The notes beneath the pieces were generated by a model, which was not told the DNA's origin, did not search any database, and saw only the letters and a list, made by a program, of their open reading frames with translations. The position numbers and the translations under genes were made by a program. A DNA stretch of 64,000 nucleotides from Pseudomonas viridiflava (lineage in GTDB: Bacteria; Pseudomonadota; Gammaproteobacteria; Pseudomonadales; Pseudomonadaceae): the NCBI RefSeq assembly GCF_900582195.1, contig NZ_UTHA01000174.1, forward strand, positions 1 through 64,000. The letters run 5' to 3'. Shown here piece by piece: positions 43,952 through 52,055 of the stretch (its first letter is position 1; the number at the start of each line of letters is the position of its first letter).

Positions 43952-44043
43952 CTGTGGGTGCGAGCTTGCTCGCGAAGGCGTCAGGTCAGCCAATATCTTT
44001 GTTGATGACACACCGCATTCGCGAGCAAGCTCGCTCCCACAGG
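43952..44043. repeat. REP inverted pair
   Basis: An inverted REP pair with one variant arm (TGTGGGTGCGAGC) follows the acyl-CoA synthetase stop by 9 bp. Confidence 0.85.
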
Positions 44044-44081
44044 GGATAGGCGTTGAGGAAAAGAGGAATCACAGAAAGCAC

Positions 44082-44105
44082 AAAGGGGAGCCGAGGCTCC
44101 CCTTT
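44082..44105. terminator. Bidirectional terminator ending CrcY
   Basis: AAAGGGGAGC / GCTCCCCTTT arms around a CGAG loop form a perfect 10-bp stem. On the minus strand it is followed by a moderately T-rich stretch (GTGCTTTCTG) and ends crcY. On the plus strand AATTTTG follows, so it may also stop transcripts of the acyl-CoA synthetase gene. Confidence 0.72.
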
Positions 44106-44454
44106 AATTTTGTCGTCGCGTGCTCTTTTTTATTATTGAGGGTCGGTCTGTTGTTGTTTTTGGCAACCGTGGCCCTTTACCGCTGTTTTTGGCGACCCCC
44201 ATCCGGGGTCAAGAGCAAACGTATTTTTTTGAGCGCTGATCTGCTTTCTCGCTAAGCGATCCAACCGATTCGGGAGCTACCTGAAGGTAGTTTTATTGTT
44301 CTCTGCCCGGTTGCGGGTCACTCCTGAGAGCACCCTGAAAAGCACACCTTCTCCAAAAAAATCTGTTAGCTGCGTCTCTGCCGTGTTGTTTTTGTTATGT
44401 CAGAGTCGTTACGTCTTGTTTTTATTGGTTTGCTGCTTTTTATTCTTGTTATGC
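44084..44454 (-). ncRNA. crcY: CrcY-type regulatory small RNA (Hfq/Crc antagonist)
   Basis: About 370 nt on the minus strand, AT-rich and without an ORF. It holds at least six A-rich AAnAAnAA-type motifs that Hfq-Crc binds: 44437-44450 (AACAAGAATAAAAA), 44416-44426, 44385-44397, 44291-44300 (AACAATAA), 44149-44161 (AACAACAA) and 44125-44138. A sigma-54 promoter precedes it and a strong hairpin ends it. It lies next to the HMG-CoA lyase gene mvaB, where crcY is found in P. putida, and the length matches CrcY (about 368 nt). It sequesters Hfq/Crc to relieve catabolite repression. Confidence 0.88.
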
Positions 44455-44462
44455 CATAGAGA

Positions 44463-44481
44463 TAGCAGAAGCCGTGCCAAC
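44463..44481 (-). promoter_or_regulatory. Sigma-54 promoter of crcY
   Basis: TTGGCACGGCTTCTGCT on the minus strand has the invariant GG (44478-44477) and GC (44466-44465) separated by 10 bp, matching TGGCAC-N5-TTGC-type -24/-12 promoters. Transcription would begin near 44454. RpoN with the CbrB activator is the expected driver. Confidence 0.88.
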
Positions 44482-44560
44482 TTTTAAAATCCTTTATAAA
44501 TCAATAGTTTGAAAATTACAGCGGTTTTTCAGCCCGGCGAAACCAGACAATTTGTTTCCG

Positions 44561-44601
44561 TGTTACTCGCTTCAACCCACATTCCGGACACAGCGGTAAC
44601 A
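44561..44601. promoter_or_regulatory. Candidate CbrB upstream activator site
   Basis: TGTTAC (44561-44566) and GTAACA (44596-44601) are inverted half-sites about 110-145 bp upstream of the crcY start, in the gap before the mvaB stop. They resemble CbrB recognition sequences, but the spacing (29 bp between half-sites) is wide, so CbrB binding is an inference. Confidence 0.5.
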
Positions 44602-44611
44602 CCTTCCCCCC

Positions 44612-45511
44612 TCACTGTGCGCTGCGCGCCTTGGCCACGCGCGAACCGCTCGGGCGTCCGAGCACCGTGCTGATCTGCTGACCCGCGGCAATCAAGGCGT
44701 CCAGGTCAATACCGGTCTCAATTCCCAAACCGTTGAGCAAGTACACAACGTCTTCGGTCGCAACGTTACCGCTCGCACCTTTGGCGTACGGGCAGCCGCC
44801 GAGGCCCGCGATAGAGCTGTCAAACACCGAAATGCCTTCGAGCAGACTGGCATAGATGTTGGCCATCGCCTGACCGTAGGTGTCGTGAAAGTGCCCGGCA
44901 AGTTTGTCCCGTGGCACTTGCGCTGAAACCACTTCGAACAGGCGGCGAGTGGCGCCCGCAGTGCCGGTGCCGATAGTGTCGCCCAGCGACACCTCGTAAC
45001 AGCCCATCGCATACAACTCTCGAGCAACCATCGCCACTTGCCCGGGCGCGACCGTGCCTTCATACGGGCATCCCAACACACAGGACACGTAACCGCGCAC
45101 GGTAATGCCGTGCTGTTGCGCCGCCTCCATGATCGGTGCAAACCGCGCCAGGCTTTCGCTGATCGAGCAGTTGATGTTGCGCTGTGAGAAGGCCTCAGAT
45201 GCGGCGGCGAACACCGCGACTTCCTTGACCCCAGCGGCGATGGCATCTTCAAAACCGCGCAGGTTCGGCGCCAGTGCACCGTAGGTCACGCCGGGTCTGC
45301 GCTGAATCTGCGCGAATACCTCGGCAGAACCGGCCATTTGCGGCACCCATTTCGGAGAGACGAAACTGCCGACTTCTATATAGCCAAGGCCGGCGGCGCT
45401 CAAAGCGTCGACCAATTGCACCTTGTCGGCGACGCTGATCGGTTGGGCTTCGTTCTGCAGGCCATCGCGCGGGCCGACTTCGATCAGGCGTACTTGGGAG
45501 GGGAGGGACAT
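44612..45511 (-). CDS. liuE: Hydroxymethylglutaryl-CoA lyase
   Basis: A 299-residue HMG-CoA lyase (mvaB/liuE) that splits HMG-CoA to acetyl-CoA and acetoacetate, the last step of leucine breakdown. The metal-binding and catalytic stretch GPRDGLQNE is near the N-terminus; HFHDTYG and the catalytic Cys-containing loop GLGGCPYAKGASGN are in the second half. The ATG at 45511 follows GGAGGG; in-frame codons further upstream lie in a REP element and are not coding. It is about 3.7 kb from liuD, with the synthetase and crcY between. Confidence 0.94.
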   Translation of the reverse strand: MSLPSQVRLIEVGPRDGLQNEAQPISVADKVQLVDALSAAGLGYIEVGSFVSPKWVPQMAGSAEVFAQIQRRPGVTYGALAPNLRGFEDAIAAGVKEVAVFAAASEAFSQRNINCSISESLARFAPIMEAAQQHGITVRGYVSCVLGCPYEGTVAPGQVAMVARELYAMGCYEVSLGDTIGTGTAGATRRLFEVVSAQVPRDKLAGHFHDTYGQAMANIYASLLEGISVFDSSIAGLGGCPYAKGASGNVATEDVVYLLNGLGIETGIDLDALIAAGQQISTVLGRPSGSRVAKARSAQ

Positions 45512-45546
45512 GGCGGTTGACCTGCTCTTTTGAATTCGTGGAGAAC

Positions 45547-45640
45547 CCTGTGGGAGCGAGCTTGCTCGCGAAAGCGGTGCATCAGTCGACAAACATTTGA
45601 ATGTCAGACCGTATTCGCGAGCAAGCTCGCTCCCACAGGG
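45547..45640. repeat. REP inverted pair
   Basis: An inverted REP pair lies between liuR and liuE, which are otherwise co-oriented. It could differentially stabilise the two parts of a shared transcript. Confidence 0.85.
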
Positions 45641-45656
45641 AATAGTGTTTGATCCG

Positions 45657-46055
45657 TTAGATCGCCTGCTGGCTCTTGAGCGTCTGCTCCAGTGCCTGCA
45701 CGCAACGCTCTTCGGCGGTATCGAGTTCCAGTTTCATCTGTTCGATATCCAGCAACTGCTGTTCCAGCTGCTCGCGGCGCTCGCTGATTTTCGCCAGCAT
45801 GCTATTGAGCTGTTTGGTGTTACCGCTGGACGGGTCGTAAAGTTCGATCAGTTCACGGCATTCGGCCAGCGAGAAACCGATGCGCTTGCCGCGCAGGATC
45901 AGCTTCAGGCTGACCTTGTCGCGCGGTGAATAGATGCGTTCCTGGCCACGGCGCTCAGGACTGAGCAGGCCTTGCTCTTCATAGAAGCGGATCGCCCGGG
46001 TGGTGATGTCCAGCTCGCGGGCGAGGTCGGAGATGCTGTAAGTCTGGCTGCTCAT
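45657..46055 (-). CDS. liuR: MerR-family regulator LiuR
   Basis: A 132-residue MerR protein: N-terminal winged helix (YSISDLARELDITTRAIRFYEEQGLL), then a long coiled-coil dimerisation helix (MLAKISERREQLEQQLLDIEQMKLEL). It has no metal-binding cysteines, so it senses an organic molecule, likely an acyl-CoA of the pathway. It is upstream of liuE on the same strand. A palindrome at 46099 before it and two before liuA indicate autoregulation plus control of liuABCD. Confidence 0.92.
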   Translation of the reverse strand: MSSQTYSISDLARELDITTRAIRFYEEQGLLSPERRGQERIYSPRDKVSLKLILRGKRIGFSLAECRELIELYDPSSGNTKQLNSMLAKISERREQLEQQLLDIEQMKLELDTAEERCVQALEQTLKSQQAI

Positions 46056-46098
46056 GGAAGCGCTCGGAAAAAGGTCTTGGCGCTAAGCTAATGGCAGG

Positions 46099-46114
46099 TT
46101 GACGTTTACGTCAA
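46099..46114. promoter_or_regulatory. LiuR operator before liuR
   Basis: TTGACGTTTACGTCAA is a palindrome that begins with a perfect TTGACG -35 on the minus strand, with TAGCTT 18 bp further on. The core (ACG and CGT half-sites) is that of the two liuA operators. Confidence 0.72.
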
Positions 46115-46145
46115 GCGGGATGATCTGTGGTGTATTTGATGGCCC

Positions 46146-46230
46146 CTTCGCGAGCGGGCTCGTTCCCACATTCGACCGCGTTTCTCCAGCTGAAATGCGA
46201 TTCAATGTGGGAGCGAGCCTGCTCGCGAAG
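46146..46230. repeat. REP inverted pair
   Basis: An inverted REP pair, with one variant arm (CGCGAGCGGGCTCGTTCCCACA), lies between liuR and the LysR gene. Confidence 0.82.
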
Positions 46231-46251
46231 AACGATGAGGCGGTGTAATTC

Positions 46252-47181
46252 TTACACCTTATCGAGCTTCTTCTCCTGCGCCGTCACCTGCTGGCACAAC
46301 TCGATCATCTGCTCCCGCATCCAGCGATTCGCCGGATCCTGGTCGGTGCTTTCATGCCAATACAGATGCGTCTCCACCGGCGGCACATCATTCACCGGCA
46401 GATTAAACGCCTGCAACTCATGCCGACGGGCAAAGCGCTCTGGCACGGTCATGACCATGTCGGTCTGCTGCATCACCTGCGACGCCATCAAGTAATGCTG
46501 CGAACGCAGGGCAATCTTGCGCTGAATACCCATTTTGCCCAGCGCCAGATCGACATAACCCAGACCACTGCGGCGGCTGGAAATATGGATATGGGTCAGC
46601 GACAGATAATCATCCAGCGAGAGCTTTTCCTTGCCCGCCATCGGATGCCCTTTGCGCATCGCGCAGACGTAGCGGTCTTCCATCAACTTGACGTGGCGCA
46701 CTTGCGGATCGGTGTTGAGCGGTGCATCCACGGCGAAATCCAGACGCCCGGCGGCCAGCTCTTTAGTGGTCTCGCGGCGCTTGGACAAAAAACTTTCGAT
46801 GATGACGGTCGGCGCCAGACGGCGCAGGCGTTGGAACAGCGGTGGCAGAATCACCGCTTCGGTGAGGTCGGTCATGCTGATGCGGTAAGTCTTGACCGCT
46901 TGAGCCGGGTTGAAAATGCGGCTTTCCTGAACCGACACGCGCAGCAACGACAAGGCGTTGCGCACCGGGCCGATGATGTTCTGCGCCATCGGTGTCGGCA
47001 CCATGCCCTGAGCGGTACGCACAAAGAGCGGGTCGTTGAAGGTCTCGCGCAACCGCGCCAAGGCGTTCGACACCGCAGGCTGGGTGATGCCGACAATCTG
47101 CCCGGCGCGGGTCAGGTTGGCTTCGGTGTAGATCGCGTCGAAGACGATGAAAAGGTTGAGGTCGACCTTACTCAGATTCAT
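46252..47181 (-). CDS. LysR-family regulator
   Basis: A 309-residue LysR protein of the NodD/LeuO-like branch: VDLNLFIVFDAIYTEANLTRAGQIVGITQPAVSNALARLRE is the N-terminal HTH, RISMTDLTEAVILPPLF the start of the effector domain. It is divergent from the acyl-CoA dehydrogenase gene at 47353, with 171 bp between, and probably controls it. The start at 47181 is supported by the conserved N-terminus. Confidence 0.87.
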   Translation of the reverse strand: MNLSKVDLNLFIVFDAIYTEANLTRAGQIVGITQPAVSNALARLRETFNDPLFVRTAQGMVPTPMAQNIIGPVRNALSLLRVSVQESRIFNPAQAVKTYRISMTDLTEAVILPPLFQRLRRLAPTVIIESFLSKRRETTKELAAGRLDFAVDAPLNTDPQVRHVKLMEDRYVCAMRKGHPMAGKEKLSLDDYLSLTHIHISSRRSGLGYVDLALGKMGIQRKIALRSQHYLMASQVMQQTDMVMTVPERFARRHELQAFNLPVNDVPPVETHLYWHESTDQDPANRWMREQMIELCQQVTAQEKKLDKV

Positions 47182-47352
47182 AACGCGGCTTCTCTTGTTA
47201 TTTAGGGCGGTGTTTTAGGGGCTGGCAATCAGCCGATCATATATCGGTGATGAATGTTTATACACGCCGAGAATAGGCTAGGTAAATTATCAACGCTGTT
47301 CTAGCATCGATTGCATGACTTGAACAACCTCTGCCCAAGAAGGTAATTGATC

Positions 47353-48582
47353 ATGGATTTCGCTTATTCGCCCAAGGTGCAAGAACTGCGTGAGCGCGTG
47401 ACCGCGTTCATGGACACTTACGTTTACCCGGCCGAAGCCGTGTTCGAGCGCCAGGTAGCCGAAGGCGATCGCTGGCAGCCGACGGCGATCATGGAAGAAC
47501 TGAAAGCCAAGGCCAAGGCCGAAGGGCTGTGGAATCTGTTTCTGCCTGAGTCGGAACTCGGGGCCGGTCTGACCAACCTTGAATACGCGCCGCTGGCGGA
47601 AATCATGGGCCGCTCGCTGCTCGGCCCGGAGCCGTTCAACTGCTCGGCGCCAGACACCGGCAACATGGAAGTGCTGGTGCGCTACGCCAACGAAGAACAG
47701 AAACAGCGCTGGCTCGAACCGTTGCTGCGCGGCGAGATCCGCTCGGCGTTCGCCATGACCGAACCGGACGTGGCTTCGTCTGACGCGACCAACATGGCCG
47801 CCCGCGCCGTGCGTGATGGTGACGAGTGGGTCATCAACGGCAAAAAATGGTGGACTTCCGGCGCCTGCGATCCGCGCTGCAAGATCCTGATTTTCATGGG
47901 CCTGAGCGATCCCGATGCCCCGCGTCATGCGCAGCACTCGATGATCCTCGTGCCGGTCGATACCCCGGGGGTGAAGATCGTCCGCCCGCTGCCGGTATTC
48001 GGTTACGACGACGCACCGCATGGCCATGCCGAAGTGTTGTTCGACAACGTGCGCGTGCCGTACGAAAACGTCCTGCTCGGCGAAGGGCGCGGCTTCGAAA
48101 TCGCTCAAGGTCGCCTTGGCCCAGGCCGGATTCACCACTGCATGCGCTCGATCGGCATGGCCGAGCGTGCCCTGGAATTGATGTGCAAACGTGCGGTAAG
48201 CCGCACCGCGTTCGGCAAACCGCTGGCGCGTCTGGGCGGCAACGTCGACAAGATCGCCGACTCGCGGATGGAAATCGACATGGCGCGCCTGCTGACGTTG
48301 AAAGCGGCGTACATGATGGACACCGTCGGTAACAAAGTGGCGAAGAGCGAGATCGCGCAGATCAAAGTCGTCGCGCCGAACGTCGCGCTGCGCGTGATCG
48401 ACCGAGCGATCCAGATGCATGGCGGGGCAGGGGTGTCGAACGATTTCCCGCTGGCCTATATGTACGCGATGCAACGTACCTTGCGCCTAGCCGACGGCCC
48501 GGACGAAGTGCACCGCGCGGCGATCGGCAAGTTCGAAATCGGCAAGTATGTGCCGAAGGAAATGCTGCGTAGCGGTCATTAA
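47353..48582 (+). CDS. Acyl-CoA dehydrogenase family protein
   Basis: A 409-residue flavoenzyme: N-terminal helical domain, FAD/acyl-binding beta domain (RSAFAMTEPDVASSDATNM, INGKKWWTSGA), and C-terminal domain ending in QMHGGAGVSNDFPLAYMYAMQRTLRLADGPDEVH. This C-terminal form is that of the ACAD10/11-like and FadE-type group rather than LiuA. The ATG at 47353 follows GAAGG by about 10 bp; a TTG at 47347 is less likely. Substrate unknown; the LysR neighbour at 46252 is the likely regulator. Confidence 0.87.
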   Translation: MDFAYSPKVQELRERVTAFMDTYVYPAEAVFERQVAEGDRWQPTAIMEELKAKAKAEGLWNLFLPESELGAGLTNLEYAPLAEIMGRSLLGPEPFNCSAPDTGNMEVLVRYANEEQKQRWLEPLLRGEIRSAFAMTEPDVASSDATNMAARAVRDGDEWVINGKKWWTSGACDPRCKILIFMGLSDPDAPRHAQHSMILVPVDTPGVKIVRPLPVFGYDDAPHGHAEVLFDNVRVPYENVLLGEGRGFEIAQGRLGPGRIHHCMRSIGMAERALELMCKRAVSRTAFGKPLARLGGNVDKIADSRMEIDMARLLTLKAAYMMDTVGNKVAKSEIAQIKVVAPNVALRVIDRAIQMHGGAGVSNDFPLAYMYAMQRTLRLADGPDEVHRAAIGKFEIGKYVPKEMLRSGH

Positions 48583-48597
48583 GACCGCGTCGCCCCC

Positions 48598-48671
48598 TTC
48601 GCGAGCAAGCTCGCTCCCACAGGATTTGTGAACGCCACAGATCCAATGTGGGAGCGAGCTTGCTCGCGAAA
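48598..48671. repeat. REP inverted pair, short spacer
   Basis: Two REP arms face each other across about 24 bp between the acyl-CoA dehydrogenase gene and the convergent PstS-like/OmpA gene. Confidence 0.85.
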
Positions 48672-48703
48672 GGGCCAGCCCATTCAGTACATAACCATCA
48701 GGT

Positions 48704-50038
48704 TCAATACACCCAAACCTCAACCCGCCGATTCTTGATTCGTCCCTCATCCGCATTGTTCGCCGCCACCGGCATCAACGCGCCAAAGCCGCGAACCTCA
48801 CGCAACACCACGCCGTTTTTCACCAACTCACGCCGCACCGCCATCGCCCGCAGCTTCGAGAGCAGGTCCGCCCGTGCCGGGTCGTCCTTGGCATCACCAA
48901 AACCCACCAGTGTCACCGCGCGCTCGGTCTTGTCATGGCGCTTTATATAGTCGAACACCCTCGCCAGATCCTGACGCGCCTTGTTGTCCAGCTTCGCGCT
49001 GCCTTCCTCAAAACGGAAATTCACTGTAAGACGCTGGGCGTGACGGCTGAGGGATTGATAACCCTCGGGCATCAGCGCATTCGGTGCGACGCTCATGGCA
49101 TGCACGGTCTGGCTGATAAAACCATTGGCCGCAACAATCGCCTGGCCCTGACGGCTTTGCGCAAACGTCACCAAGGCCTGTGCCCATGGATTATTGCTGT
49201 CGGGTGGCAGATAGAAGAACAAGCGCCGGGACAGCGGATAGTCCTCCGTGGCGATCAGGCTGTTCAGCGGCAGCATCGATTGCGACGCGCCATCGGCAAT
49301 CGCCACGGCTTTGGCCTGACGCACGTAAGGTAAGCCGATGAAGCCGACGCCTTGCGGATCCGTGCTGACGGCATCGGACAATTGCTCGCTGGACTCAAAC
49401 CTTTTCGCGTTGCTGCTCAGACTTTTCCCACGACGACTCAGGACCAACTCCTTAAACGTGTCGTACGTGCCGGACTGATCATCGCGCGCATATAAATGAA
49501 TCGCACCGCCACGCCCACCGAGGTCTTCCCAGGTTTTCACCTCACCGGCGAAGATCCGCGCCAGTTGCTCGGTGTCGAGTTGTTGCAGTGGATTGTCAGG
49601 ATGCAGAATGATCGCCAGGCCATCGATGGCGATGACTTGTTCAGCGGCGGGGCTTTTCAGATCACCGAGTGATTGCAGCGTTTGCAGCTCACTGTCCTTG
49701 ATCTCGCGAGAGGACGCGGCCAGATCGGCGCTGGCATTTTTCAACGCGGTGAAACCCGTGCTGGAACCGTGGGCGGCGACTTCAACGATCACGCGTTTGC
49801 CTTGAGCGGTCTGCCCAACGATGCGCAACTCGTTGGCGGTGTCCGGGGTTTCGCGGTGGATTTTCAGCAGACCCTGTTCTTGCAACAGGCCTTCGACCAG
49901 TGCCGGTCCAAGTTCGGCGCCGATGGTGTTGGAACCCTGGATGCGCAGCGCCGGGCCGTTTTCAGGCAGGGGCAGGGCGGCGGCAGAAACCGTCAGCCAT
50001 GCACTCAAGAAAAAAACGCACAGAACACGCAGGGTCAT
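48704..50038 (-). CDS. PstS-like periplasmic binding protein fused to an OmpA domain
   Basis: A 444-residue secreted protein. Signal peptide about 1-21; a PstS-like phosphate-binding module about 28-300 (LRIQGSNTIGAELGPAL, DLAASSREI, GLAIILHPDNPLQQLD, ARDDQSGTYDTFKEL); then an OmpA C-terminal peptidoglycan-binding domain about 325-444 (NFRFEEGSAKLDNKARQDL, TLVGFGDAKDDP, LREVRGFGALMP, KNRRVEVWVY). The order suggests a phosphate- or anion-binding module held to the cell wall. No Pst or porin genes adjoin it. Function unknown. Confidence 0.85.
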   Translation of the reverse strand: MTLRVLCVFFLSAWLTVSAAALPLPENGPALRIQGSNTIGAELGPALVEGLLQEQGLLKIHRETPDTANELRIVGQTAQGKRVIVEVAAHGSSTGFTALKNASADLAASSREIKDSELQTLQSLGDLKSPAAEQVIAIDGLAIILHPDNPLQQLDTEQLARIFAGEVKTWEDLGGRGGAIHLYARDDQSGTYDTFKELVLSRRGKSLSSNAKRFESSEQLSDAVSTDPQGVGFIGLPYVRQAKAVAIADGASQSMLPLNSLIATEDYPLSRRLFFYLPPDSNNPWAQALVTFAQSRQGQAIVAANGFISQTVHAMSVAPNALMPEGYQSLSRHAQRLTVNFRFEEGSAKLDNKARQDLARVFDYIKRHDKTERAVTLVGFGDAKDDPARADLLSKLRAMAVRRELVKNGVVLREVRGFGALMPVAANNADEGRIKNRRVEVWVY

Positions 50039-50115
50039 GCCGGCACCGAATCAAGCCAAGGGGATTGCCGGGGAGATTAAGTCAGGCGCATGACCGAAAG
50101 ATGACACCAATGAAA

Positions 50116-50208
50116 CTGTGGGAGCGAGCTTGCTCGCGAAAGCGGTGCATCAGAAACCTATCTGGTGACTGACACTCCGCATTCGCGAGCAAGCTCGCTC
50201 CCACAGGG
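50116..50208. repeat. REP inverted pair
   Basis: An inverted REP pair lies between the xthA stop and the start region of the PstS-like/OmpA gene. Confidence 0.85.
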
Positions 50209-50228
50209 GATTTCAGGCGACTCGTAAA

Positions 50229-51041
50229 TCAGGCCAGTTCAAGCCAGATCGGCGCATGATCGGACGGTTTTTCCATCCCGCGCAATTCATAGTCCACGCC
50301 CGCAGCCTTCACCCGTGGCAACAAACCATGCGAGGCCAGAATCACATCAATGCGCAGCCCACGCTTCGGCTCATCCTCAAACCCACGGCTGCGGTAATCG
50401 AACCAGCTGAACATGTCGGTCACGTCTGGGTTCAAGTGACGGTAGCTGTCGGTCAAACCCCAATTCTTCAGACGCGCCATCCACTCGCGCTCTTCCGGCA
50501 GGAAGCTGCATTTGCCGGTTTTCAGCCAGCGCTTCATGTTGTCCGGACCGATGCCGATGTCGCAGTCTTCCGGGGAAATATTCACATCGCCCATCACCAC
50601 CAGTGGCTGTTCGTTGTGGAACTGGCTTTCCAGCAATGCCTGGAGATCACTGTAGAAACGCTGCTTGGCGGGAAACTTGGTTGGGTGATCGCGGCTTTCG
50701 CCCTGTGGGAAGTAGCCGTTCATGATCGTCACCGGCACGCCATTGGCGTCGGCGAACGTGCCCCAGATAAAGCGGCGCTGGGCGTCTTCTTCATCGGTGG
50801 CGAAACCTTTGTGAATGGCGATCGGCTCCTGACGCGAAAGCATCGCCACGCCGTAATGGCCTTTCTGGCCGTGGAAGTACACGTGATAGCCGAGGGCGCG
50901 GACTTCTTCGAGCGGGAACTGGTCGTCATGGACCTTGGTTTCCTGCAGGCCGATGACGTCCGGCTGATGTTTTTCGATCAGCGCTGCCAGCTGATGCGGA
51001 CGGGCGCGCAGTCCGTTGATGTTGAAGGAAACGATCTTCAT
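50229..51041 (-). CDS. xthA: Exodeoxyribonuclease III (AP endonuclease)
   Basis: A 270-residue exonuclease/endonuclease/phosphatase-fold enzyme for abasic-site repair. Motifs: MKIVSFNINGLRAR at the start, metal-binding Glu34 in LQETKVHDDQFP, the Asp-Asn pair in MGDVNISPEDCDIG (about 150-163), WFDYRSRGF, and the catalytic Asp-His in PSDHAPIWLEL near residue 260. The ATG at 51041 gives the conserved N-terminus; 13 further in-frame codons upstream are not expected. It is monocistronic. Confidence 0.95.
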   Translation of the reverse strand: MKIVSFNINGLRARPHQLAALIEKHQPDVIGLQETKVHDDQFPLEEVRALGYHVYFHGQKGHYGVAMLSRQEPIAIHKGFATDEEDAQRRFIWGTFADANGVPVTIMNGYFPQGESRDHPTKFPAKQRFYSDLQALLESQFHNEQPLVVMGDVNISPEDCDIGIGPDNMKRWLKTGKCSFLPEEREWMARLKNWGLTDSYRHLNPDVTDMFSWFDYRSRGFEDEPKRGLRIDVILASHGLLPRVKAAGVDYELRGMEKPSDHAPIWLELA

Positions 51042-51148
51042 GGTCGGCAGTCCTGGCAAAAGGGCGATGCTAGCTGACATGGGGGAGATGGGCCAGTGTG
51101 GGAGAAATCATTTTGGCCTGTGGGACATGTGTTGCCTGGACCGGCCTC

Positions 51149-51216
51149 TTCGCGAGCAAGCTCGCTCCCACAGGGGAACGCATTCCAAAATGTGGGAGCG
51201 AGCTTGCTCGCGAAGG
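51149..51216. repeat. REP inverted pair, short spacer
   Basis: REP arms at about 51149-51173 and 51192-51216 lie in the gap between the xthA and GNAT gene starts, which are divergent. A loose half-site (GTGTGGGAGAAATC) precedes at about 51097. Because it lies between two promoters, it is unusually placed for a REP element. Confidence 0.8.
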
Positions 51217-51338
51217 CGTCCGCCCAGTCGATGAAGATCCCGACTTGGTCTATACCTGTGGGGAACTGTGCCACCGCCAAAAGGTTCGTACCAACAAGAG
51301 CGCCGCCATTTGCACGCGCCCCGGGGAGAATCACCGTC

Positions 51339-51989
51339 ATGCCTGAAACCCAGACCGCCATCGCCGACATTCATATGCTCGACCGCGGTTATTCCCGCGA
51401 AGCCCGATCGCTGCTCTATCAGGCCTATCGCCATGAGCCGACCTTCGGCTACCTGTTCGAAGCCGAACGTCCCGGCTATGAGCAACGAGTGCGGGCGACG
51501 GTGCGGGAACTGGTCAAACAACACTTTCTGCAGGACCTGCCCGCCATTGGCCTGCTGGTCAACGACCGCCTGATCGGCATCGCCCTGATCGCGCCACCGC
51601 AACGCCGTCTGGGCATCACCGAAAGTTGGGCGTGGCGCCTGCGCATGGTGCTCAGCACCGGTTTTCGCTGCACCCGCCGCTATCTCGAATATCACGACGC
51701 CGTGGCGGCGTGCGTGCCCAGCGATTCCGTACACATGCTGCCGCTGCTGGGCATTCACCCGCAGTTCCAGGGCAAACACTTTGGCGAGCAACTGCTGACC
51801 GCCGTGCACAACTGGTGCGCAGTCGATGAAACCTCGCAAGGCGTGGTGCTCGACACCGGCAACCCGCGCTATCTGGAATTCTATAAAAGGCAGGGATACC
51901 AAGAGATCGGCGAAGTTGCTGTCGGGCCGGTGCGTGAACACGTATTTTTCCATGCCAATCCGCAGGTGTTACACACTGCAACAGCATGA
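51339..51989 (+). CDS. GNAT-family N-acetyltransferase
   Basis: A 216-residue acetyltransferase. The acetyl-CoA motif is in LLGIHPQFQGKHFGEQLL (about 134-151, Q-x-x-G-x-G variant), and the C-terminal motif B is in NPRYLEFYKRQGYQEIGE (about 174-191). The start at 51339 follows GGGGAG by about 10 bp; upstream in-frame codons lie in a REP element. Substrate unknown. It lies 66 bp before tamA. Confidence 0.8.
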   Translation: MPETQTAIADIHMLDRGYSREARSLLYQAYRHEPTFGYLFEAERPGYEQRVRATVRELVKQHFLQDLPAIGLLVNDRLIGIALIAPPQRRLGITESWAWRLRMVLSTGFRCTRRYLEYHDAVAACVPSDSVHMLPLLGIHPQFQGKHFGEQLLTAVHNWCAVDETSQGVVLDTGNPRYLEFYKRQGYQEIGEVAVGPVREHVFFHANPQVLHTATA

Positions 51990-52055
51990 CAATCGAACTT
52001 CTTGGGAAATTTCCTGTTCTATCACGCTCCCAAGCCCGTGATAGCATCCGCGCCT

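Noticed and set aside
44296..44487. A 63-codon plus-strand open frame (FLLLV-rich)
   Set aside because: It is the complement of the A-rich CrcY motifs, which gives a false Phe/Leu/Val-rich peptide; no ribosome site precedes it.
44084..44610. AT-rich, gene-poor stretch as a horizontally acquired island or IS remnant
   Set aside because: Low GC and A-rich motifs are explained by the CrcY sRNA and its sigma-54 control region; no transposase fragment or terminal repeats are present.
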